Positions 57,189 through 64,000 of a stretch of 64,000 bases of DNA are shown piece by piece. This DNA comes from Algoriphagus sp. Y33 (GTDB lineage Bacteria > Bacteroidota > Bacteroidia > Cytophagales > Cyclobacteriaceae). How positions within the stretch are numbered: the first letter of the stretch is position 1; the number at the start of each line of letters is the position of its first letter. Under the pieces are notes generated by a model. It made no database searches. It saw only the letters and a program-made list of their open reading frames with translations, and was not told the DNA's origin. The stretch is taken from positions 1 through 64,000 of the forward strand of contig NZ_CP061947.1 of assembly GCF_014838715.1 (NCBI RefSeq), in the 5' to 3' direction. A program made the position numbers and the translations under genes.

Positions 57189-57830
57189 TTAATGAGACTT
57201 GAATTTATTCCTAAACAATAAGAAATACATTGCAAGTGCTAAAATGATCAACAAAGCTACTTCAAATTGAGACCAAATTTGGGATCGATTGATAATGATG
57301 TTGGCTTTGTTGATCAATTTTTCTCCTTCTTCGAGTTGGATTTTACTTAAATTATCAAGATCTAACTGGGCTTTGCTGATTTTTTGATCATATAGTTTTA
57401 CCTGATTCATGTTGACACCGGATGAATCAGAGTATAGTAGGCCGTAGTTTTTTATCTGTAGGTCATTTTCGATGATGCTTCTAAAATCAGTCAAGTACTG
57501 CCCTTCCTTTTCAGTGAGATTTGTCTTCTCAAAATCCCTTACTATTGCCATGATATTCTGCTCCTTTTCTGCTATTTCATCCACTACTTTCGAATAGTCG
57601 TAGCTGATGTCACAATGATCAACAAGTTTTTGGATTCTGAATAAATTTTCCGAAATCCTGAATATATATCCCTCCACCACCAGACGGTCATTGTACACTT
57701 CTTTGAAGGTACTGCTTATGTTTTTGAAGGCTTGGCGCTCAGTTAGATTTTTTCCGTAAATCAAAAGCATCAATAAACCGATGACTATCAGGGCTGTGAT
57801 TTTTCTTTTTCTAAAGGGAGCGTTTCGCAT
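57189..57830 (-). CDS. Membrane protein with four-helix-bundle MCP-like sensor domain
   Basis: 213 aa from the ATG at 57830. Topology: short basic N-terminus (MRNAPFRKRK), first membrane helix (about 11-27), a helical periplasmic part (30-180) and a second membrane helix (about 185-203), ending FRNKFKSH. This is like the 4HB_MCP ligand-binding module but without a HAMP or signalling domain. Function unknown; it could be a stray sensor or a membrane helper. Stop adjoins the TIM gene stop (converging). Confidence 0.6.
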   Translation of the reverse strand: MRNAPFRKRKITALIVIGLLMLLIYGKNLTERQAFKNISSTFKEVYNDRLVVEGYIFRISENLFRIQKLVDHCDISYDYSKVVDEIAEKEQNIMAIVRDFEKTNLTEKEGQYLTDFRSIIENDLQIKNYGLLYSDSSGVNMNQVKLYDQKISKAQLDLDNLSKIQLEEGEKLINKANIIINRSQIWSQFEVALLIILALAMYFLLFRNKFKSH

Positions 57831-57956
57831 GATTATATAATTAGGGTCTGTCTCTTTTACCAGTTTAGGGATATCTAGTTGACTTCCCAATTTTTTTTAG
57901 AACTATGTATCAGAATTATTGAATATAATCCTGCCTTGAAATTACTAACTGGAATA

Positions 57957-58751
57957 TTAATGGTGAGGTTTTTTGTCATAAACCCGTACATAATCTACTT
58001 CCATTCGCTGAGGCCATATATCGGGAGCAACGCCCTGTACACCGCCCCATCCACCGCCGACTGCAATATTTAATATCAAATGAAAAGGCTTGTCAAATGG
58101 CCAATCTCTATAGTCTTTCTCTGTATTTTCAAAAGTAAAATAGATATTCCCATCAATCAGAAAATCGATTTTTTCCTTGGTCCAATCTACGGCGTAAGTA
58201 TGGAATTCGGTGCTGAAATCAGGGAGTAATTGATAATCTCCTTTTTGTGTCCCGTCAGTGTGATTGAAGGTTTCGGTATGGACAGTGCCATGTACTTTCC
58301 CCGGATCATATCCTACATGCTCCATAATGTCAATTTCACCGCTTTTTGGCCAGCCTCCATGTGTATTTACTTCAGGGAGCATCCAGATTGCCGGCCATGT
58401 TCCCCGTCCTTGGGGTAGCTTGGCTTTGGCTTCTATGTAACCATATTGCCAAGCGGCATTCCCTTTTGTAAGCAGCCGTGCAGAAGTGTACCCCTTGGGG
58501 TATGAACTGTCAGCGTGTGCTTCGATGATTAGAAGGCCGTTTTCAATTCGGGCATTTTTAAGGTCATTTTGTGAATAATATTCCAATTCTTCATTACCCC
58601 AGCCATGATCTCCCACATCGTAAGTCCATTTTTTTGGATTGGGAAGTCCAGTTTCAGAGAACTCGTCTGACCAGATTAATCTAGCTTCTTGGGCTTTTGA
58701 GTAAAGGTTTAAGCAAAGTGTCAGCAATGCTAGAGATAATATTGTCTTCAT
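57957..58751 (-). CDS. Secreted GH16 beta-glucanase/laminarinase-like
   Basis: 264 aa from the ATG at 58751 with a signal peptide (MKTILSLALLTLCLNLYSKA). GH16 core: KLIWSDEFSETGL-like start, WGNEELEYYSQNDLKNARIE, TWPAIWMLPEVN, the catalytic motif GEIDIMEHVG with nucleophile Glu139, Asp141 and acid/base Glu144, then VHTETFNHTDG, and the usual FHLILNIAVGGGWGG and VDYVRVYDKK end. It most likely cleaves beta-1,3 (or mixed-linkage) glucans. It is not flanked by a SusCD pair. Confidence 0.93.
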   Translation of the reverse strand: MKTILSLALLTLCLNLYSKAQEARLIWSDEFSETGLPNPKKWTYDVGDHGWGNEELEYYSQNDLKNARIENGLLIIEAHADSSYPKGYTSARLLTKGNAAWQYGYIEAKAKLPQGRGTWPAIWMLPEVNTHGGWPKSGEIDIMEHVGYDPGKVHGTVHTETFNHTDGTQKGDYQLLPDFSTEFHTYAVDWTKEKIDFLIDGNIYFTFENTEKDYRDWPFDKPFHLILNIAVGGGWGGVQGVAPDIWPQRMEVDYVRVYDKKPHH

Positions 58752-58822
58752 TTTGGGCTGGTTTTGGTATATGCTTTGCAAATTACTAGATATTCAAAAC
58801 TTAAACTTAAACCACTAGTATT

Positions 58823-59014
58823 ATGTCAACCAACTTAAAATTAAAAGGAAACTGGAACATCATGAAAGGTAAACTCAAAGAAAAGTATGGGGAATTGACC
58901 GACGATGATTTAGCTTATGTAGAAGGTAAAGAGGACCAGTTGTTAGGAAGAATCCAAAAGCGGACAGGTGAAGCCGAAGATACGATCAAAAGAGAATTCT
59001 TCGAGGAATATTAA
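58823..59014 (+). CDS. CsbD-family stress protein
   Basis: 63 aa. LKLKGNWNIMKGKLKEKYGE, LTDDDLAYVEGKEDQLLGRI and RTGEAEDTIKREF are the standard CsbD repeats. Members are general-stress-induced small soluble proteins of unknown mechanism. Single gene followed by a hairpin terminator. Confidence 0.93.
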   Translation: MSTNLKLKGNWNIMKGKLKEKYGELTDDDLAYVEGKEDQLLGRIQKRTGEAEDTIKREFFEEY

Positions 59015-59028
59015 TCCACAATATCTGA

Positions 59029-59049
59029 AAACGGCGCAAGCCGTTTTTT
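59029..59049 (+). terminator. Terminator of the CsbD gene
   Basis: AAACGGC / GCCGTTT hairpin, loop GCAA, then a T-run, 15 bases after the stop. Confidence 0.85.
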
Positions 59050-59153
59050 TATGCACTTTTTTTCCAGTTAATCTTGAAATCATTTTTTCACGGGTAGCCG
59101 GGGTCTTTTTGATAGTTTGTTTAAATTTAAGCAAAGAAATAAACCCAAAAGAA

Positions 59154-60317
59154 ATGACATACTATCACAGACTTGGAACTATCCCACCGAAGCGACATAC
59201 TCAATTTCGTCAGCCAGACGGCTCTCTTTATAAAGAAGAAGTAGTGAGTTCCAAAGGCTTTTCAGGCATATACTCTACACTATATCACACTCATAATCCC
59301 AATGAGGTAAAAGCTATTGGCAAACCGGAACCTTATTTCTGGAAGCCGGCTACTGAGTATGGATTGAATCAAACACACTTGAAAACTTCCGATGTGGATA
59401 CGACTGGAGACGATTACTTGTCTGCGCGTAGAAATCTCATGATGAATTCTGATGTCATGATGGGAATTTGCTCCCCTCTAAATAGGAAAATGGACTATTA
59501 CTTCAAAAATGCCGATGGGGATGAATTGATTTATGTGCATGATGGAGAAGGAGTTTTGTATTCTCAGTTTGGAACGATTGAAGTTCACAAAGGTGATTAC
59601 ATCGTAATCCCCCGCACAACAATCTATCGCTTTGAATTTGAAGAACAGGGACCGCTGAGATTGCTTATTATAGAATCGGCCGGAGCTATAGAGACGGTGA
59701 AGCGCTATAGAAACGAAGTAGGTCAGTTGCTCGAGCACTCCCCGTATTGTGAACGGGATATACGTCCACCCCATGAGCTTCATATAGAAAAGGAAAAAGG
59801 GGATTATCTCGTACATATCAAGAAGCAAGGTATGCTTCACAGGTATTCCTATGGACATAGCCCGTTGGACATCGTGGGGTGGGATGGGTATTTGTATCCA
59901 TATGCGCTGTCGATCTATGATTTCGAGCCAATTACAGGTAGGATTCATCAGCCCCCGCCTGTCCATCAGACTTTTCAAGCCTGGGGATTTGTGATTTGCT
60001 CGTTTGTACCTAGACTTTTTGACTATCATCCCTTGTCTATCCCTGCTCCCTACAATCATTCCAATATTGATTCTGATGAAGTATTGTATTATGCCGAGGG
60101 TGAATTTATGAGTAGAAAAGGAATAGACAGAGGTTCTTTTACACTCCATATGGGAGGTTTGCCGCACGGTCCACATCCGGGTACTGTGGAGAAATCCATA
60201 GGTGCAAAAGCGACAGATGAGTATGCCGTGATGTTGGATACATTCAAATCACTTCAGATTACCACCGATGCGCTGGAGTTCGTAGACGAAGCATACCCTA
60301 TGAGTTGGACGGAATAG
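59154..60317 (+). CDS. hmgA: Homogentisate 1,2-dioxygenase
   Basis: Opens the ring of homogentisate to maleylacetoacetate in tyrosine/phenylalanine breakdown; needs Fe(II). 387 aa from the ATG at 59154, giving MTYYHRLGTIPPKRHTQFRQ as in other Bacteroidota. Cupin segments with DGDELIYVHDGEGVLYSQFG and KGDYIVIPRTTIYRFEF, and the C-terminal iron-binding part HQPPPVHQTFQAWG, EVLYYAEGEFMSRKGI and SFTLHMGGLPHGPHPGTVEK (His and Glu ligands). The longer upstream frame overlaps the CsbD region and is rejected. Confidence 0.95.
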   Translation: MTYYHRLGTIPPKRHTQFRQPDGSLYKEEVVSSKGFSGIYSTLYHTHNPNEVKAIGKPEPYFWKPATEYGLNQTHLKTSDVDTTGDDYLSARRNLMMNSDVMMGICSPLNRKMDYYFKNADGDELIYVHDGEGVLYSQFGTIEVHKGDYIVIPRTTIYRFEFEEQGPLRLLIIESAGAIETVKRYRNEVGQLLEHSPYCERDIRPPHELHIEKEKGDYLVHIKKQGMLHRYSYGHSPLDIVGWDGYLYPYALSIYDFEPITGRIHQPPPVHQTFQAWGFVICSFVPRLFDYHPLSIPAPYNHSNIDSDEVLYYAEGEFMSRKGIDRGSFTLHMGGLPHGPHPGTVEKSIGAKATDEYAVMLDTFKSLQITTDALEFVDEAYPMSWTE

Positions 60318-60340
60318 ATAGATAGTATGGAGGGGTATAA

Positions 60341-60384
60341 AACCAAAAAGCCTCGATTTTTGCAAAAATCGAGGCTTTTTGGTT
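60341..60384. terminator. Bidirectional terminator between hmgA and the phosphatase gene
   Basis: A 21-bp perfect stem (AACCAAAAAGCCTCGATTTTT with complement at 60364-60384) with a 2-base loop. A/T-runs within the stem let it work in both directions for the two converging genes. Confidence 0.9.
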
Positions 60385-60398
60385 CAGTAAATGTATGG

Positions 60399-62033
60399 TT
60401 ACTTCTTGTCAGTGATTTCAAGAATGGGCTGTCCATTGGTCCCGTTTGGAAGTTTGATGTCAAGCATCATAGACAGTGTTGGGGTAATGTCTGTGATAGA
60501 AGTGTGTCGGGAGCTTTCTCCTGCGGGCACATTCCATCCATAGAATAACATTGGAATATTCGTGTCATAAGTATACCCCGTGCCATGTGAAGTGCCTCTA
60601 TCGCCACCGGCGAGCCATGCCGGTTCCAAGATCATCAGAATATCACCTGACGCCTTATGGTTATACCCCATTTGAAGACGCATTGCATTACCGGTAGTAA
60701 ATTCTCTCGTTCTCATAGCTGTGCCTGTATACACTTCTTTGATGCCTTCGAATTTCAGCAAGAATCCAGCTATTTCATTTTCGAAATCTTCCAGATTTAA
60801 TGCCTTCTCCAAAATCAATTCATGGTTTAGGAAAAACTGTCCATTCGAACTGTTTTTGATCCAATCGCCTTCACCATATTTTGAGGAGATGTAGTTCAAA
60901 AGTTCGGTTCCTACCACACTTGTGCGAAGATTTCCCGCAGGTACATTTTCACTGATCATGTGTGTTGCTACCTCAGCGACAGCATGGTCTGCTGTCAGGA
61001 ATACCAAATATTGGTCTTTGCCATAGGTTTTGTCCAGATAGTTAAGTAGTCGCTCTATTTCCTGATCCAACCGAAGGTAGGTGTCTTCAATTTCTTTGGA
61101 CTGGGGGCCAAATCTATGTCCTATGTAATCAGGAGAAGAAAAACTCAATGCTAAGAAATCAATGTCCTCTCCCATGCCCAACTGCTCTCCTTCAAGAGCC
61201 GCCAAAGCAAAATCCAACGTTAAGGTATTGCCAAAAGGAGTTGAGGATACCAATCCGAACTCTCCATTGGACTTTCTGAGTTCTTTCAAATCATACGGAA
61301 AAGTAGGAGAGTCTTTACCTTTGAAAATCTCCTCAAACTTATTGTCATCAGGCATACTTTCTTTATAGCTATCAATTGGATAAAGTGTATTCCAAGTTTG
61401 GGAGAGGAATTTGTCTACAGACTTCTTCTTGTTGAAATCAACAACCCACTCAGGCAATTTATCATAGTAATAAGACGAAGTCATGAAATCACCTGTCTTG
61501 CTGTCAAACCAATATGCGTCTCCTAAGTGGCCTGCCGGAAGGCTTGCTCCCCTGTCTTTGATTGCCACTCCCACTACCTTTGATCGTTTCTGTGTTGCAA
61601 TTCGAAGTTCGTCGGTGACAGTGGTGGTGAGCATGTTTCTAGGGCTGATGAAGCCATTTTCTGCAGAGCCGCCGATGTTTGTCACAGTGGTATCTTCCGC
61701 ACAATAGATCATTTTATCCAAGCTCTTCTCATACCAGTCATTGCCGATGATTCCGTGAGTAGCCGGAGTGGTGCCTGTGTAGACTGACGCATGTCCTGGC
61801 CCTGTATAGGTAGGAATGTAGTTATAATGGCCATTTTTCATCATAAAGCCATCCTTCATCATTCGCTTGAATCCTCCGTCTGAAAACCTGTCTGAGAATC
61901 TGTACAAATAGTCTTGTCGCATCTGATCGACGATAATGCCGACGATAAGCTTAGGCTTATCTGCTTGCGACTGGGCATGCACAGAGCCTGAGGCCAAAAT
62001 AAAAAGCAAAAATACAATCCTGATTTTTCTCAT
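60399..62033 (-). CDS. Exported alkaline phosphatase of the PafA/NPP type
   Basis: 544 aa from the ATG at 62033 with a signal peptide (about 1-20, ending SVHA). Metal-dependent alkaline phosphatase-superfamily fold: VGIIVDQMRQDYLYR with metal Asp, then YTGPGHASVYTGTTPATHGI where Thr77 before G-P-G-H is the likely nucleophile (Thr instead of Ser), FSSPDYIGHRFGP with metal Asp and His, VFLTADHAVAE, and RGTSHGTGYTYDTNIPMLF with the last His. PafA-type phosphomonoesterases are phosphate-insensitive in known Flavobacteria; whether this one is needs assay. Confidence 0.92.
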   Translation of the reverse strand: MRKIRIVFLLFILASGSVHAQSQADKPKLIVGIIVDQMRQDYLYRFSDRFSDGGFKRMMKDGFMMKNGHYNYIPTYTGPGHASVYTGTTPATHGIIGNDWYEKSLDKMIYCAEDTTVTNIGGSAENGFISPRNMLTTTVTDELRIATQKRSKVVGVAIKDRGASLPAGHLGDAYWFDSKTGDFMTSSYYYDKLPEWVVDFNKKKSVDKFLSQTWNTLYPIDSYKESMPDDNKFEEIFKGKDSPTFPYDLKELRKSNGEFGLVSSTPFGNTLTLDFALAALEGEQLGMGEDIDFLALSFSSPDYIGHRFGPQSKEIEDTYLRLDQEIERLLNYLDKTYGKDQYLVFLTADHAVAEVATHMISENVPAGNLRTSVVGTELLNYISSKYGEGDWIKNSSNGQFFLNHELILEKALNLEDFENEIAGFLLKFEGIKEVYTGTAMRTREFTTGNAMRLQMGYNHKASGDILMILEPAWLAGGDRGTSHGTGYTYDTNIPMLFYGWNVPAGESSRHTSITDITPTLSMMLDIKLPNGTNGQPILEITDKK

Positions 62034-62145
62034 GTGTTGTTTTTTTTTAACGACCAAAGATAAGGATATGCTGCTATCCGAGGATTAAGACTTTGTTAAA
62101 TGGTCAAAAGAATAGACATTAGATTTCTTGACCTATGTTGAATAT

Positions 62146-63744
62146 ATGAAAAAGACAATCTGGACTCTGATATTGGCAATAATCGCTTCCTGCACTTTTG
62201 CTCAATCCTATTTTAAAGATGGACTCTCCCCGGAGTGGCACAGCCAAAGACGGGATGAATTGAGAAAACTTATGCCTGCCAATTCCGTTGCCGTGTTTTT
62301 TAATAATCCGGTAAAGAACAGAACCAATGATGTAGATTACGTCTATCATCCCAATACGGACTTTTTCTATCTGACGGGATTACGTGAGCCAAATTCTGTT
62401 TTGCTGGTTTTCAGTGAAGAGCGGGAAGTAAATGGTGAAATGCTCAATGAGCAGATTTTTGTACAGAATAGGGATCCACGGGCGGAAATGTGGAACGGTA
62501 AGCGATTGGGAGTTCAGGGGATGATTAGTGAGTTGGGCTTTGATGAAGCTTTACTCAATTCTGAATTTGGAGCTAGATCAGGTATCAATCTTGAGGACTT
62601 TGATAAGATTTTGACTTTTAGTCTTTCGGAAAATATAGAAGAAAGTAGGGCTAACCAGCCGTTGATTGAGATGGTGGAGGAATTTAAGACTGCTATCGCC
62701 TATCCTGAGAAACTCAATGAAGTGAGTGCGCAGATATATAATATGATCAAAAACTCAGATTTGGAGACTTCTGATCGAGTAGTTCAAATGCTGAATAGAT
62801 ACGGTAATCAATATCCGGACATGATGGAAGATCCATTGATTAACTCTTATATGAATGCAGAATCACCTGAGAAAAGGATGGTGGTGAAGGGGCAAATCCC
62901 TGATCAAAAACTGGATATTGCTTCACTTGGAAGCATGATGGATGTACTTCGGGAAGTAAAGACACCTGAGGAAATCATCCTGCTCAAGAAAGCTGTGAAA
63001 ATCTCGGCGATAGGTCAGATAGAAGTAATGAAGGCAGCGAAAGCAGGGATGACTGAACGCGAGATCCAGGGAGTGCATGAGTTTATCTACAAACGCTACG
63101 GAGCGGAAGAATTAGGCTATCCATCCATCGTGGGCGGAGGTAATAACGGCTGTATTCTGCATTATATCGAAAATGACAAACGTGATCTGACTGATCGACT
63201 TTTACTGATGGATCTCGGTGCCGAATGGAGAGGCTATACTGCTGATGTGACACGTACGATTCCTGTCAGTGGCAAATTCAATGAGGAAGAAAGAGCCATT
63301 TATGAGCTGGTTTACCAAGCGCAGGAAGCTGGTATAGCACTTTCCGGACCAGGTGTTACTTTTCGGGAAATTGATGCCGCAGGTCGTAAAATCATAGACG
63401 AAGGGTTGGCAAAACTTGGAATCATCAAAAAAGGCACGGATCATATGTATTTCCCACATGGTACCAGTCACCATATTGGCCTTGATGTGCATGATAGGGG
63501 TACCCGGGATGTGTTGAAAGAAGGTGTTGTTTTCACTATAGAACCGGGAATCTATATTCCGGAGGGGTCTGATTGTGATCCGAAATGGTGGGGAATAGCA
63601 GTGCGGATCGAGGATGACATTTTGATCACATCAGATGGAAATATAAACCTATCAGAAGATGCCCCCCGCTCAGTAGCCGCGATAGAAGAGATGATGAAGA
63701 TCCCGAGTGTGCTCGAGGAATGGGTGCTGCCGGAGATTGATTAG
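62146..63744 (+). CDS. pepP: Exported Xaa-Pro aminopeptidase (M24B)
   Basis: 532 aa from the ATG at 62146; signal peptide about 1-20 (IIASCTFAQ, possibly a lipobox). N-terminal aminopeptidase P domain (RRDELRKLMPANSVAVFFNN), then the pita-bread catalytic domain with the five metal ligands: Asp in LLMDLGAEWRGYTADVTRTI (two Asp), His in HGTSHHIGLDVHD, Glu in FTIEPGIYIPEG and Glu in VRIEDDILIT. It removes N-terminal residues before Pro. Export is a Bacteroidota trait. A divergent promoter region of 113 bases separates it from the phosphatase. Confidence 0.93.
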   Translation: MKKTIWTLILAIIASCTFAQSYFKDGLSPEWHSQRRDELRKLMPANSVAVFFNNPVKNRTNDVDYVYHPNTDFFYLTGLREPNSVLLVFSEEREVNGEMLNEQIFVQNRDPRAEMWNGKRLGVQGMISELGFDEALLNSEFGARSGINLEDFDKILTFSLSENIEESRANQPLIEMVEEFKTAIAYPEKLNEVSAQIYNMIKNSDLETSDRVVQMLNRYGNQYPDMMEDPLINSYMNAESPEKRMVVKGQIPDQKLDIASLGSMMDVLREVKTPEEIILLKKAVKISAIGQIEVMKAAKAGMTEREIQGVHEFIYKRYGAEELGYPSIVGGGNNGCILHYIENDKRDLTDRLLLMDLGAEWRGYTADVTRTIPVSGKFNEEERAIYELVYQAQEAGIALSGPGVTFREIDAAGRKIIDEGLAKLGIIKKGTDHMYFPHGTSHHIGLDVHDRGTRDVLKEGVVFTIEPGIYIPEGSDCDPKWWGIAVRIEDDILITSDGNINLSEDAPRSVAAIEEMMKIPSVLEEWVLPEID

Positions 63745-63875
63745 GTTTAAACGAATGTTCTCGCAGAGACGTGGAACATAAGTCTCTCGTAACGGCGCAG
63801 TAAAGATTATACCTCCCGCTATGGCGCAAAGGCGCAGATTTTTGTAATTTGGTGTGATGTGAAAATTATTTTCAA
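63745..63875 (+). repeat. GCAGAG/GCGCAAAG-type intergenic sequence
   Basis: Contains TCTCGCAGAGACGTGG, CTCTCGTAACGGCGCAG and GGCGCAAAGGCGCAG as imperfect related words just before the GxxExxY start. Such words are known from intergenic repeats near this gene family; here the evidence is only the sequence itself. Confidence 0.4.
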
Positions 63876-64000
63876 ATGCATGAAAATGAAATTTCTAAGA
63901 TAATTGTAGATACAGCTTTTTTAATTTATAAAAGGCTAGGTCCAGGATTACTAGAATCTGTTTATCAAGCTGTGTTCGTATATGAATTAAAATCCAAAGG
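63876..64000 (+). CDS. GxxExxY protein, truncated by the window end
   Basis: ATG at 63876 opens MHENEISKIIVDTAFLIYKR, then LGPGLLESVYQAVFVYELKS. The GPGLLESVY part is the family signature GxxExxY. Relatives are about 125-130 aa; only 41 residues are in the window. Function unknown; the family is widespread and often linked to repeats or mobile elements. Confidence 0.85.
   Translation, partial: MHENEISKIIVDTAFLIYKRLGPGLLESVYQAVFVYELKSK

Noticed and set aside
58968..59153. 62-residue N-terminal extension of HmgA.
   Set aside because: It overlaps the CsbD gene and its terminator; the family N-terminus MTYYHRLG begins at 59154.
59478..60176. 232-aa frame antisense to hmgA.
   Set aside because: A shadow frame; the composition reflects the opposite strand and no motif is seen.

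Overview
The window starts exactly at the dnaA start codon, so it is probably the first 64 kb of a chromosome rotated to dnaA. Gene content points to an aerobic, non-gut Bacteroidota member, most like Cytophagales/Cyclobacteriaceae (Algoriphagus-like). The signs are a SusC/SusD pair, a type IX secretion (T9SS) sorting domain, many signal-peptide or lipoprotein peptidases, monomeric isocitrate dehydrogenase, homogentisate dioxygenase and almost no Shine-Dalgarno sequences. The genus is an inference.

Layout. 1-7.0 kb: dnaA, an orphan HI0074/HEPN-like protein and a susC/susD outer-membrane uptake pair. 7.0-9.4 kb: a gene graveyard, including a 55-nt relic of a ctpA-like protease gene, then one T9SS cargo protein. 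9.4-13.8 kb: the envelope protease HtrA and a dxr-rseP operon. 14-23.6 kb: an uncharacterised TIM-barrel-like protein, an acyl-CoA carboxylase beta subunit, a SirB1-like protein, a redoxin, a phosphopantetheinyl transferase, and a tight operon WD40 - DivIVA-like - folB - ChaN-like - DUF4268. 23.6-27.2 kb: an unusual lipoprotein plus an 849-aa secreted protein. 27.2-27.7 kb: two tRNA-Thr genes and a GIY-YIG ORF. 27.9-44.4 kb: a TonB receptor, two M1 peptidases, ctpA, an operon of RIC-like hemerythrin - ruvX - def - omega-amidase, icd and gapA. 44.5-45.9 kb: a tRNA cluster (Lys, Pro, Arg, Lys) with tRNA-like relics, one intact GIY-YIG gene and one decayed one. 46.2-47.6 kb: a PAS-GAF-PAS sensor without an ATPase domain. 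48-57.2 kb: a divergent sugar-oxidation cluster. 57.2-64 kb: GH16, CsbD, hmgA, a PafA-like phosphatase, Xaa-Pro aminopeptidase and a truncated GxxExxY gene.

Two things stand out. First, a module made of tRNA 3' half + hairpin terminator + small GIY-YIG nuclease ORF, all in one orientation, occurs three times at two unrelated tRNA loci. The two tandem copies share 65 identical bases over the tRNA/terminator part while their nuclease reading frames have diverged strongly. This looks like a minimal selfish or integrative unit that uses tRNA 3' ends. Second, 48-57 kb holds the gene classes expected for oxidative cleavage of glycosides through 3-keto intermediates: GMC oxidoreductase with its small subunit and cytochrome c, a DUF1080 keto-glycoside-cleaving protein, three TIM-barrel isomerase/lyase-type proteins, a Gfo/Idh/MocA reductase and an MFS transporter.

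No rRNA, CRISPR array, prophage or transposase gene was seen. Start codons were moved inward from the longest reading frame wherever a signal peptide or family N-terminus made the true start clear. All alignments were made by eye.
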